Shown: piece after piece, positions 13,255 through 21,917 of the stretch
How the letters are laid out: each line of letters opens with the position of its first letter
Position numbering within the stretch: position 1 is the first letter of the stretch
Source of the DNA: Butyrivibrio fibrisolvens 16/4
GTDB taxonomy: Bacteria; Bacillota; Clostridia; Lachnospirales; Lachnospiraceae
Direction: 5' to 3'
Length of the DNA stretch: 64,000 nucleotides
NCBI GenBank assembly: GCA_000209815.1
Contig: FP929036.1
Coordinates: 2,842,768 to 2,906,767 of the forward strand
Translations under genes and position numbers: made by a program
Notes under the pieces: model-generated
What the model was told of the DNA's origin: nothing
The model's input: the letters and a program-made list of their open reading frames with translations, nothing else
The model's database searches: none

Positions 13255-14796
13255 TGGAAACATTCCTCGAAGCATGGTTGCCATTGAACCAGTCCTAGAA
13301 CGTTTGTAAGGTTTACCTTTTAGATAAAGCTCTAATACATTAATGGTCTTGAGCTCTTCTGTTGGTATTTCGTATGGATTCTTATCCAAAACAACCAAAT
13401 CACAGCTCTTACCCATTTCCAGTGTGCCTCGTTCCTTTTCATCGAAACAGGACATGGCACCGTTTATTGTAGCCATCTTAAGGGCCTCATAAACTGATAC
13501 AGACTCCTCTGGATTGCTATTGTTACAAGCATCGTGAATCCATCTAATAGGATAGGGATCCGTTGCAGGAGCATCGGAATTAAAGCATACCTTTATTCCC
13601 ATATCTGAGATTTTCTTTAGAGGATTAATTCCCTTTGTTCTTTCCTCAGAAAGATTTTCCTCCACAAACTCTCTGACTCCATTAATACTAGACAGTAGAG
13701 ATGGCTGAACAGATAGCATAATATTGTACTTTGCACAGATTTTTAAAGCTCGTTCTGTAGGAAGACAGCTGTGAAGAATAATGTGTCTATGGTCGTATCT
13801 AGGATAGTCCTCCAAAGCCATAGAAAGAGCATTGGCAGCCTGTTCGAAGGCAGCATCTCCAACAGCGTGAAGCGCAATCTGATATCCTGCCCTATTGGCA
13901 TCTATGCAAAATTGTTGAACCTCCGAATCGCTATAATATGAAACACCCTTATTGCTGATAGTATTATAGTTGTCAATTAAGGCCGCATCCCTATTAGCTA
14001 ATGTACCATCAAGATTACCAAAGACAACTCTGGTCATGTCTTTCTTAGATAGCTTGTCGATATTAGAACACTGATAAGCAACTCTCACCTGCATTCCATT
14101 ATCTAATCCCTTGGCAACTGAACGTTCCATATCAAAATCGTAATCACGAATAAATCCCATTCCACTGGCTGAACATATAAGTCCTACTCCTCGGCTAGCC
14201 AGGAAGTCGGAAGTCTCTACCATTGAATCAATAACCTTTTTTGTAGACATACCATGGGTAATAAACTCGCAGGCTGCAAAGAAAGCTTCTTGTTTTAACT
14301 CACCTGACACCGGCTCGTAGCCTCTGAGATTTGATACCTTGGATTTGATAGCATCAAGGAAAAGACTATTTGCCACTCCCGAATGGGCGTCATGCTTAAT
14401 GATAAATGCAGGCTTATCAGGACAAGCCATATCCATCTGTTCTCTAAGGATAAGATGTCCCTCTGACACAGCAAACTCTGTAGCACCAAAGCCCACTATT
14501 ATATTTTCACGTGTACGTGAAGCATATTCTTTAAGTTGCTCTAAAATCTTTGCATTAGAATCTGTTTCGTTAATAGGAAACAGCTTGTGCAAAACAGAAA
14601 AGCCAGAATAATGCAAATGGGTATCTGCAAAAGCCGGAACCAAAACACTATTTCCCAGCTCAATCGGTGGTACTACTTCGTACTGAGTAGGAAGTTTTGT
14701 TCCGATGTATGCAATACGTCCTTCTCGCTCTACCAAATAATTTGCAACGGTATTGTTTTCATCACAAGTTAAAATTGTTCCATGAAATACCTGCAT
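13249..14796 (-). CDS. Amidohydrolase family protein (YtcJ-like)
   Basis: A 515-residue metal-dependent hydrolase of the amidohydrolase_3 group. The fold is shown by DTHLHYSG (metal His-x-His, about residue 58), a central HAVGDAA, an HSCL His, and FNSDAPATD (metal Asp). The C-terminus has GTLEMGKSCDLVVLDKNP, typical of the composite beta-sandwich domain. The substrate is not predictable; relatives act on formamides, imidazolones and other cyclic amides. The ribosome site GGAGGCG lies 6 bases before the ATG. The gene formally overlaps the PFK 3' end by 28 bp, probably because of an error in PFK (see that entry). The two are likely co-transcribed. Confidence 0.85.
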   Translation of the reverse strand: MQVFHGTILTCDENNTVANYLVEREGRIAYIGTKLPTQYEVVPPIELGNSVLVPAFADTHLHYSGFSVLHKLFPINETDSNAKILEQLKEYASRTRENIIVGFGATEFAVSEGHLILREQMDMACPDKPAFIIKHDAHSGVANSLFLDAIKSKVSNLRGYEPVSGELKQEAFFAACEFITHGMSTKKVIDSMVETSDFLASRGVGLICSASGMGFIRDYDFDMERSVAKGLDNGMQVRVAYQCSNIDKLSKKDMTRVVFGNLDGTLANRDAALIDNYNTISNKGVSYYSDSEVQQFCIDANRAGYQIALHAVGDAAFEQAANALSMALEDYPRYDHRHIILHSCLPTERALKICAKYNIMLSVQPSLLSSINGVREFVEENLSEERTKGINPLKKISDMGIKVCFNSDAPATDPYPIRWIHDACNNSNPEESVSVYEALKMATINGAMSCFDEKERGTLEMGKSCDLVVLDKNPYEIPTEELKTINVLELYLKGKPYKRSRTGSMATMLRGMFPQ

Positions 14797-16058
14797 TTGT
14801 CGCCTCCAAAAATATTATTTTTTAATTTTGTTGGTGAATAAATATGTCTTGGAATACCATCAACCATAATAGGTGAAACATCACCCTGAATAAGTGGTCG
14901 CACATATGTAACAAATGCTTCGGTTACATATGTACCATCATGTGTAATCCAGTTGCGAGGTACAAGCTTCTCGTCGTTGGCAATTTTGTGAACATCCTTC
15001 ACCTCTGTACCGCACTGATATGGATCATCCGAATGACGGGTAAGTGTAACCATCTTTCCTGTGTCTCCCTCATCAGCAGCAAGTACTGCAGCACCACCAA
15101 CCTGATATGCCTCAAGAATATCTACACGGGATGCAAGATGAGAGCCTGCACGCTGTAATGTAGAAAGCTCGATAGCTCTGGTCTTGCAGCCAACCTCTGC
15201 AGCAATGTAATTACAAAGATAAGCAGCTGTACCTGTAAGCTGTTTATGATTGAATGCATCAACAAACTCTACATTTCTGCCAAGCTCACATACATATTTG
15301 CCGTCCTTTGTATGAATACCTTCTGAAATACAAACAACAACAGAAGGCTGAGTCTTTAACAGCTTTACAACTCTCTCTTTGAACTTTTCAATATCAAAAG
15401 GAACCTCTGGCAAATAAATCAAATCTGGACCTTCACAATCTTCTCCCTTAGCGAGAATAGATGCTCCTGTAAGCCAGCCTGCGTTGCGTCCCATTATCTC
15501 TACGATTGTAACAAGTCCCTTGTCGTACTCTAAACAAAAGCTATCACGGATGATTTCCTTGACAGAAGTACCAATATACTTAGCAGCACTGCCATAGCCT
15601 GGTGTGTGATCAGTAAGAGCAAGGTCATTATCAATTGTTTTTGGGCAACCTATGAATCTGATATCAGAACCTGTAAGAATAGCATAATCAGAAAGCTTTT
15701 TGATTGTATCCATGGAATCATTGCCACCGATGTAAATCAATGCTTCGATTTCCAGCTTCTTAAGAATTGCGAAGATTTTCTCGTATGTTTCCATATCCTC
15801 GTGGATTTCTGGAAGCTTATAACGGCATGAGCCTAAATAAGCAGCAGGTGTACGTTTCAGAAGCTCCACATCCAAGTCGTTCTTGATGTAGTCTGAAAGA
15901 TCAATGTACTGCTCGTCCATCAATCCTTTGATGCCGTGAAGCATACCAAATACCTTTCCGGCACCACGGTCCTTAGCAGTTCTGTATACACCTGCTAAAG
16001 ATGAGTTGATTGCGGCGGTCGGACCGCCTGACTGTCCCACAATTACGTTTCCTGTCAT
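14769..16058 (-). CDS. 6-phosphofructokinase, PPi-dependent type
   Basis: Phosphorylates fructose 6-phosphate in glycolysis. Motifs: GQSGGPTAAINSS for the phosphate donor, IGGNDSMDT and PKTIDND. The Lys in PKTIDND and GGND instead of GGDD indicate pyrophosphate, not ATP, as donor, by established PFK subgroup rules. The start has GGGAGG. As sequenced it has 429 residues and runs 28 bp into the next gene. If the T6 run at 14818-14823 lacks one base, the protein would end at 14815 (…TKLKK), leaving the next gene's ribosome site free. That shorter end fits better. Confidence 0.9.
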   Translation of the reverse strand: MTGNVIVGQSGGPTAAINSSLAGVYRTAKDRGAGKVFGMLHGIKGLMDEQYIDLSDYIKNDLDVELLKRTPAAYLGSCRYKLPEIHEDMETYEKIFAILKKLEIEALIYIGGNDSMDTIKKLSDYAILTGSDIRFIGCPKTIDNDLALTDHTPGYGSAAKYIGTSVKEIIRDSFCLEYDKGLVTIVEIMGRNAGWLTGASILAKGEDCEGPDLIYLPEVPFDIEKFKERVVKLLKTQPSVVVCISEGIHTKDGKYVCELGRNVEFVDAFNHKQLTGTAAYLCNYIAAEVGCKTRAIELSTLQRAGSHLASRVDILEAYQVGGAAVLAADEGDTGKMVTLTRHSDDPYQCGTEVKDVHKIANDEKLVPRNWITHDGTYVTEAFVTYVRPLIQGDVSPIMVDGIPRHIYSPTKLKNNIFGGDKCRYFMEQF

Positions 16059-16158
16059 TACATATTACCTCCCAATCATTTATTGTCATAAAAAATTAAG
16101 ACCAATAATCATTTTCTTTATCCCAAATCCCCATAAGAGATAAAGAACCGCTGTAATA

Positions 16159-16419
16159 CTAATCGTCCATAGGAATATCGCGAAAGTAGCCTGCGATAAT
16201 ATCGCACAAGCACCAAATAGCTCCTCCAACTGTTGATGCTACAAATATCTTTATTACGTTTACAAGAAGCATTCCTGCTGTAAGAGTGCCATTTGTAAAA
16301 CCTATAACTAGCCAGTAAACCGGCCGTACAAACAGAAGATATCCTCCAACATATAAGCCAAGGACCGTACCAAGAACACTAAATAGTACGGCAATAGCTC
16401 TTTTTGCATTCTTCTTCAT
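16159..16419 (-). CDS. Small two-to-three-helix membrane protein
   Basis: 86 residues, with hydrophobic segments at about 9-33 (AVLFSVLGTVLGLYVGGYLL), 34-58 and 60-76, and a basic N-terminus MKKNAKR. No recognised family. The ATG is preceded by GGAGAACAC. Its first 41 bp overlap the formal end of the PAP2 gene, suggesting translational coupling or a miscalled PAP2 end. Possible partner of the phosphatase in lipid metabolism (inference from adjacency only). Confidence 0.65.
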   Translation of the reverse strand: MKKNAKRAIAVLFSVLGTVLGLYVGGYLLFVRPVYWLVIGFTNGTLTAGMLLVNVIKIFVASTVGGAIWCLCDIIAGYFRDIPMDD

Positions 16420-16981
16420 ATGTGTTCTCCATTAAAATACTTCTATTAAAATGGTAGCATAAGAAGTCCAAAAATGCCACAAAAACCCAAAAGCATATCA
16501 CACCAATGATAATTGCAATTAAAGCACCTGCAACAACATCCTTTATAAAATGCACTCCTCCTACTACTCTAATAATGGCGAGTGCCACTCCGAGAACTAA
16601 AATAAGTACTCCAAGTGGGATACTAACCTGAAAGAATGTAATACCTACCATAAAAATAGAGAATACATGTCTGCTAGGGAAGCTTTTGCCTACAGTGTCT
16701 TTATCAAGGGCCGGCTGAAAACCATAGACCTCATAAGGACGTGGACTGCTGGTCCTTTTTCTGTAATAACTAACAAAAGCGAAAGAAATCCCAGGAATGA
16801 CTATGCTCCTATAAAGGAGTGTAGATCCTGAAACTGGAATCTGAAAGCCTGCATATACAAGCAATCCTAGATAAAATAAAACCGTGATATAAGTAATGGC
16901 CTTGTCCAGTGCTTTGAGCACCAGAACAAGACCATTATTATTTTTAATAGAATTCGATAATTCAAGATATGAAATCTTCAT
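16379..16981 (-). CDS. PAP2-type membrane phosphatase
   Basis: A 200-residue integral membrane phosphatase of the PAP2 superfamily (phosphatidic acid or undecaprenyl pyrophosphate class). The three family motifs are present: YRKRTSSPRPYE (Lys/Arg-x6-Arg-Pro), SFPSRHVF (central PSRH) and GGVHFIKD (His and Asp of the third motif). About five membrane segments flank them. The C-terminal 14 residues overlap the downstream small membrane gene. Undecaprenyl pyrophosphate recycling would suit the glycan-rich genome, but the substrate is not determined by the sequence. Confidence 0.85.
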   Translation of the reverse strand: MKISYLELSNSIKNNNGLVLVLKALDKAITYITVLFYLGLLVYAGFQIPVSGSTLLYRSIVIPGISFAFVSYYRKRTSSPRPYEVYGFQPALDKDTVGKSFPSRHVFSIFMVGITFFQVSIPLGVLILVLGVALAIIRVVGGVHFIKDVVAGALIAIIIGVICFWVFVAFLDFLCYHFNRSILMENTYEEECKKSYCRTI

Positions 16982-16986
16982 TTAAT

Positions 16987-17520
16987 TTATGCCCCTACAC
17001 AAATAGAATTTGAAGAATGAATCTTTACTGCATCCTCAAATAAATGCTGAGCATATGAAATATCTTTGCCCATTGAAAATGCCATTTCTTCGTATAATTT
17101 GCGTCCTGCAACGCTAAGAATCTTCTCATCAATAGCCATAACCTTTTTACCTGACTCAAGGCGCTGCCATTTTCTAATAAGAACTGTCTTTACCACGCGT
17201 GCGAGAGATTCTGGAGTAAATTCTGCCATGACTTCTTTAAACTTTTCCTGAAGCATTCTGTCATTTGGCTCGTTAATACATTCGATATCATCAATATTTT
17301 CGAGAATTTCATTGAAAGTAGCCTCTGCTGCTACCGGACGTAATCTAACAGTGGAACCAATAACTGGTGTGAAAACCTTTGCGCCAGCCTTAAATACAGG
17401 TGCCATGCAATAGTAGGTCTTTTTTGAGCCTTTGCCCATAAGCTCCATGTCATCAATATCTTCAATCTTACAAACACCACTTCCCTCATGAACCAAAAAG
17501 TCACCTACTCTGTAATCCAT
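16987..17520 (-). CDS. CarD family transcription factor
   Basis: A 177-residue CarD/CdnL-type protein. Residues 1-60 form the RNA polymerase interaction domain (YRVGDFLVHEGSGVCKIEDI, with YYCMAPVF), homologous to the TRCF RID. The helical C-terminal half, including VVKTVLIRKWQRLESGKKVM, is the DNA-binding part. It stabilises open promoter complexes in other bacteria. AGAAGGATGG precedes the ATG. It is 5 bp upstream of the PAP2 gene, so they may share a transcript. Confidence 0.88.
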   Translation of the reverse strand: MDYRVGDFLVHEGSGVCKIEDIDDMELMGKGSKKTYYCMAPVFKAGAKVFTPVIGSTVRLRPVAAEATFNEILENIDDIECINEPNDRMLQEKFKEVMAEFTPESLARVVKTVLIRKWQRLESGKKVMAIDEKILSVAGRKLYEEMAFSMGKDISYAQHLFEDAVKIHSSNSICVGA

Positions 17521-17591
17521 TTTTCACCATCCTTCTAAAACATAGACAATACGTACCTCCATAACTCAATTTTCTCCCGTTACATACAATA

Positions 17592-17620
17592 ATTATAGCA
17601 CGATTTTCGCTCTTTAAACA
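17592..17620 (-). promoter_or_regulatory. Candidate carD promoter
   Basis: Perfect -10 TATAAT on the minus strand (17592-17597) with only a weak -35 (TGTTTA, 17615-17620) at 17-bp spacing, about 70 bases before the carD ATG. Confidence 0.45.
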
Positions 17621-17741
17621 CAAAAAATTCACATTTGTAAATAATCCCCACGAAAACTTACGAAAAAGTAGAATCCATTGTGAGAAATTACAAATTATCT
17701 GAAAATATACCTTGTATCTATTCAGCACACATTCGCAAAAT

Positions 17742-17768
17742 AAAAAGGCCCGACTGTGAGCCGGGTTA
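17742..17768 (-). terminator. Terminator of RNase P RNA
   Basis: Short CCCG/CGGG stem followed on the minus strand by CCTTTTTATTTT at the 3' end of the rnpB region. Confidence 0.55.
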
Positions 17769-18085
17769 TGTCATTTAAAGTAGTCATCTATCTAGGACTG
17801 CTGTTGCCAACAGCCTCAAGCGTTCAACCTTGCGCTGGCGGGCCGCGTACGCGCATTTTAGAACTTGCTTCGGATGGGGTTTACATGGCTATCGTTGTTA
17901 CCAACAATACGGTGGTCTCTTACACCGCCTTTCCACCCTTACTCATATGAGCGGTATATTTCTGTTGCACTATCCTTGGAGTTACCTCCACCGGCCGTTA
18001 GCCGGCATCCTTGCCCTGTGAAGCCCGGACTTTCCTCTCCCTGGCTATTACCACCAGGCAGCGACTACTCATCGGACCTTAATTT
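17748..18085 (-). ncRNA. rnpB: RNase P RNA
   Basis: The catalytic RNA that trims tRNA 5' leaders. On the minus strand it has the conserved 5' block GAGGAAAGTCCGGGCT followed by CACAGGGCA, then GCCGGCTAACGGCCGG, GTAACTCCAAGGATAG, the universal ACAGAAATATACCGC, GTAAGGGTGGAAAGGCGG, and near the 3' end a GATGACTACTT strand that pairs with the 5' GAGTAGTC to form P1. Length about 335 nt. The overall order looks like ancestral type A. The ends are estimated. Open reading frames on the plus strand here are spurious. Confidence 0.95.
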
Positions 18086-18104
18086 ACTTATTTAATTGTT
18101 ATGT

Positions 18105-19769
18105 TTATAAAATACAGCTTCCTCCGATAAACTCGCGAACCAGTGAGTTGTTTGGAATAACATCTGGTGCCATTGGGAGGAAATAATCCAAAAGCTTAAT
18201 CAGGCGCTTTGCCTCTGCGTACATTGGATGGTCTGGCTCAATAGCGTAAAGCATTGGATCGACGTATAATTTTAACACAGCCATCTCATAAATTAAAGCC
18301 GTATTAAATATATAATCTGCTTTTTCCTGAAATGGGAAGATATTCTTCTCCTCTCCACGGCGAACCGAATCCCACATAGCAATAGTTTCAGCTGCTGATG
18401 TAGCACGGGTTCTGGCATCTCTAACTATTCTTCTAATTAATCTACCATCTGCTGTTGATAGTGGATTGTGTTCATCAATGGATAACTGAGTCAAAGCCGA
18501 AAGGTAAATTTTGTATTTGGACTCAGCTGGAAGGGACGAGCTCATCTTTTCATTTAGGCCGTGTATGCCTTCGATGACAAGAATATCATTTTTTCCAAGC
18601 TGCATGTAATGATCATTGTATTCTCTCTTACCTACCTTAAAATTAAAGTTTGGCAAAAGTACTTTTTCTCCTTTTAGAAGCTTCACCATACACTCATTAA
18701 AATATGGAACATCAAGCCCCTCAATAGATTCAAAGTCCTTTTCGCCATATTCATCTATCGGCATCTGGTCTCTATCTAAATAGAAATCATCAAGTGGAAG
18801 TGGATGTGGCTCACAGCCCAATGCCCTAAGTTGAGCAGAAAGCTTGTGTGAAAATGTAGTCTTTCCTGAAGATGAAGGACCAGCCATCATAACAAACTTT
18901 ACATCATTATTAGAAGCAATCTTTCCAGCAAGCTCACCAATATTTCTCTCGAAAATAGCCTCCTGTGAAAGAACTAAATCTCTAATCTTGCCTTTGGCAA
19001 TGACTTCATTTAATGCACCTACAGTAGGCACTCCCATTATCTGACCAAATTCAGACGCAGCCTGCTGAACATTAAACAGCTTCATAGGCTTTTTAAATTC
19101 AGCAACCTTTCTGGTATCTATGCCAGGAAGACTTCCGTCTGGATACATAAGCATAAATCCATGCTCGAATTTGATTAAATCAAAATATTTAAGATATCTG
19201 GTAGATGGAACCATATAACCATAGAAATAGTCTATACAGCCATCTAAATCATACACATTAATATTGGAGCTTGTACGGTATTTTAATAGCTGTTCCTTAT
19301 CCTTCATATTGAAGCTGTGGAACATATCCTTTGCCTGAGTGGTTTTGATTGAATATTTCTTTAATGGAACATCCTGCTCCACCAAATCAAGCATTACCTT
19401 TTTAAGCTCTATTAAATCCTCTTCTGTAACCTCTCCTACACCTTCTAGTGTGCAGAAATCACCTTGTCCAAGGGAATGTTCAACTCTAAGATATGGGTTG
19501 GCAGGCAATGGATATACATCCATAAGAGCACGTTGAAGTAAAAAGACAACGCTTCGCCTGTAAGCTCTTCGACCGTCTTTATCTGCAGTTGTGAGAAACT
19601 GCAAATCTGCAACGCCAGTAACTGTCTTGCTAAGCTCAGTAAGACTGCCCTTATATTTTGCAAGGACAATATCGTCTTTGTACTCTGACTGATGCTTTTC
19701 AGCTATTTCTACTAAACGTGTTCCTTCTTCATAAGACTCTTCATTACCATTAATGATTACTTTTGCCAT
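18105..19769 (-). CDS. TGS/ThrRS-like domain plus uridine-kinase-like nucleoside kinase
   Basis: A 554-residue fusion common in Clostridia. Residues 1-60 resemble a TGS domain and 60-250 a threonyl-tRNA synthetase-like second domain. From about 285 there is a P-loop kinase: Walker A MMAGPSSSGKTTFS, then PLPLDDFYLDRDQMP, IEGIHGLN, and RRIVRDARTRATSA, typical of uridine kinase/phosphoribulokinase relatives. It should phosphorylate a nucleoside or related sugar; the exact substrate is unknown. AGGAGGGG precedes the ATG. It lies 13 bp after trmK and is probably the last gene of the dnaG-rpoD-trmK transcript. Confidence 0.85.
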   Translation of the reverse strand: MAKVIINGNEESYEEGTRLVEIAEKHQSEYKDDIVLAKYKGSLTELSKTVTGVADLQFLTTADKDGRRAYRRSVVFLLQRALMDVYPLPANPYLRVEHSLGQGDFCTLEGVGEVTEEDLIELKKVMLDLVEQDVPLKKYSIKTTQAKDMFHSFNMKDKEQLLKYRTSSNINVYDLDGCIDYFYGYMVPSTRYLKYFDLIKFEHGFMLMYPDGSLPGIDTRKVAEFKKPMKLFNVQQAASEFGQIMGVPTVGALNEVIAKGKIRDLVLSQEAIFERNIGELAGKIASNNDVKFVMMAGPSSSGKTTFSHKLSAQLRALGCEPHPLPLDDFYLDRDQMPIDEYGEKDFESIEGLDVPYFNECMVKLLKGEKVLLPNFNFKVGKREYNDHYMQLGKNDILVIEGIHGLNEKMSSSLPAESKYKIYLSALTQLSIDEHNPLSTADGRLIRRIVRDARTRATSAAETIAMWDSVRRGEEKNIFPFQEKADYIFNTALIYEMAVLKLYVDPMLYAIEPDHPMYAEAKRLIKLLDYFLPMAPDVIPNNSLVREFIGGSCIL

Positions 19770-19782
19770 AACCCTACCCCTC

Positions 19783-20496
19783 CTAGAGTGATTTTTTAAT
19801 CTGAGTTATCAGTTCAAGCTTATTTTTAAGTTCCTGACACCTTTTCATAGTAGATTCAGTAGCAGAAACTCCCCCGTTTTCAAGCTTATTTATAATGGAA
19901 CTATATTCACTTTCGTTCTTATCTAATAGTTTATACAAAAGCTGTGGTGCTTTTTCTATGACTTTGGGGCCATATTCAAGCTGGGCCTCTGAGTATGATA
20001 TACGATTCTTTATATCAGACTCATAATGAAGCTTTATGATTGGGTAAATTTTGTTTTCCTCGGAAGTAAGTGCCTCGTCATCAATAACAAATCCTTCTTC
20101 CATAAGAAAGCTTCTAAGCTCATAGTATTCTGACTGTGGCTCTATAATCAAGCACCCTGCTGATTTGGCCACCTGAATACCAGCTCTAATAATTCTTCCA
20201 ATCAATGCTCCGCCCATACCGCAAATGCATATGACATCAGCCTCATGCTCAGATAGCTTTGCCAGACCATCAGAAAGCCTAAGGTCTGCCTGCGTTGTAA
20301 AACCAGCTAGTTGAATATTTTCTTTAGCTTTTGACAAAGGTCCCTTATTTACATCCATAGGAATAACCCTTGTTGCCACAGCATTTTCTAATAATGCTAT
20401 AGAAAGATACCCATGGTCACATCCTACATCTGCCACAGTATCGCACTGGGGAATCATGTCATATACAATTTGTAATCTTGGTGACAGTTTTATCAT
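19783..20496 (-). CDS. trmK: tRNA (adenine-22 N1)-methyltransferase
   Basis: A 237-residue SAM-dependent methyltransferase of the TrmK family, which makes m1A22 in bacterial tRNAs. Residues 20-32 are the SAM motif I VADVGCDHGYLSIALL; ICGMGGALIGRI is the family's catalytic-loop signature and IIEPQSEYYELR follows. The start is 3 bp after the rpoD stop, in the dnaG-rpoD-trmK order known from many Firmicutes. Confidence 0.9.
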   Translation of the reverse strand: MIKLSPRLQIVYDMIPQCDTVADVGCDHGYLSIALLENAVATRVIPMDVNKGPLSKAKENIQLAGFTTQADLRLSDGLAKLSEHEADVICICGMGGALIGRIIRAGIQVAKSAGCLIIEPQSEYYELRSFLMEEGFVIDDEALTSEENKIYPIIKLHYESDIKNRISYSEAQLEYGPKVIEKAPQLLYKLLDKNESEYSSIINKLENGGVSATESTMKRCQELKNKLELITQIKKSL

Positions 20497-20499
20497 ATT

Positions 20500-21905
20500 T
20501 TATTGATCCAAGTAATCCTTGAGCTTGCGGCTACGGCTAGGATGACGAAGCTTTCTAAGCGCCTTTGCCTCAATCTGACGGATACGCTCACGTGTTACGT
20601 TGAACTCCTTACCTACCTCTTCAAGTGTACGAGCCTTGCCATCCTCAAGACCAAATCTAAGGATAAGAACACGCTGCTCACGCTCTGTAAGAGTATCTAG
20701 TACCTCGTGAAGCTGCTCTTTTAAGAGAGTGAATGTAGCTGCTTCTGCTGGTACTGGTACATTTTCATCTGGAAGGAAATCTCCAAGGTGGCTATCTTCC
20801 TCCTCACCGATTGGTGTCTCAAGAGAAACTGGCTCCTGAGAAATCTTAAGGATTTCATGAACACGGTCTACAGTAATGCCCATTGCTGCAGCGATTTCCT
20901 CTGGAGTTGGTTCACGGCCATACTCCTGTAGTAACTGACGTGAAACTCTGATAAGTTTGTTGATAGTCTCAACCATATGTACAGGAATACGAATTGTACG
21001 GGCCTGATCTGCAATAGCACGAGTGATAGCCTGACGAATCCACCATGTAGCATATGTAGAGAACTTGTAGCCCTTGTGGTAATCGAACTTTTCTACAGCC
21101 TTCATAAGACCAAGGTTACCTTCCTGGATAAGATCAAGGAAAAGCATACCACGGCCAACATAACGCTTTGCAATAGAAACAACAAGTCGAAGATTTGCCT
21201 CAGCAAGCTTGTTCTTAGCCTCCTGGTCACCGTCCTCCATCTTCTGTGCAAGCTCTACCTCTTCCTCTGCAGAAAGAAGTGGTACCTTACCGATTTCCTT
21301 AAGGTACATACGAACAGGGTCCTCAATGCTGACTGAGTCAGGCACTGACATATCAATATCTTCTAAGTCCTCGTCGTCGCTAGCAAGTAAAAGTGCATCT
21401 GATGGGCCAGATGAGAAGTTTACATCGATGCCCTTTTTATCAAGGTATGTAAGGATACGCTCCATCTGCTTTGCATCGATTTTGTAATCCTTTAAGAACT
21501 CTGAGATTTCGTAATCTTCAAGGATATTCTTCTGTGACTTTGCGATTTTGATAAGCTCAGCAATCTTAGAATCAAGCTCATCACTACCAAAGGAATCCTC
21601 ATCATCGTCGTCTACATCATCATCTTCCATATCGATAGATGTTTTTGCACCAACTGATGCAAGGAATTCATCTACATCATCGTCATCTTCTGTCTCATCG
21701 ATGTTGTCGAAATCATGCTCATCGAATTCGAGATCTTCTGCTGAAATCTCTTCAAGGTCGCCAAAATCAACGTCTTTGTCATCGGATTCTGTATCTTCAA
21801 TATCCTCTGCATCATCAGCATCTGCTTCTGCCTCTGCTAAAAAAGCCTCAGCAGCAGCGTTTAAATCTCCGTTTTCGATTAACTCATCTACTTTTTCTTT
21901 GCCAT
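20500..21905 (-). CDS. rpoD: Primary sigma factor RpoD/SigA with acidic N-terminal extension, frameshifted at its start
   Basis: Housekeeping sigma-70. Region 2 ([53 protein letters not shown]), region 3 ([19 protein letters not shown]) and region 4.2 ([20 protein letters not shown]) are all intact. Without correction the frame opens only at 21630. Adding one base at T5 21892-21896 extends it to ATG 21905 ([16 protein letters not shown]), with AAAGGAAT upstream, giving 468 residues. Residues about 25-110 are an Asp/Glu-rich segment preceding the region 1.1-like helix. It lies 12 bp after dnaG. The gene is essential, so the break must be an error. Confidence 0.95.
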
Positions 21906-21917
21906 GTTTATTCCTTT

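Noticed and set aside
17756-18095. Plus-strand open frames opposite rnpB
   Set aside because: They lie antisense to conserved RNase P RNA sequence and have no protein-like features.
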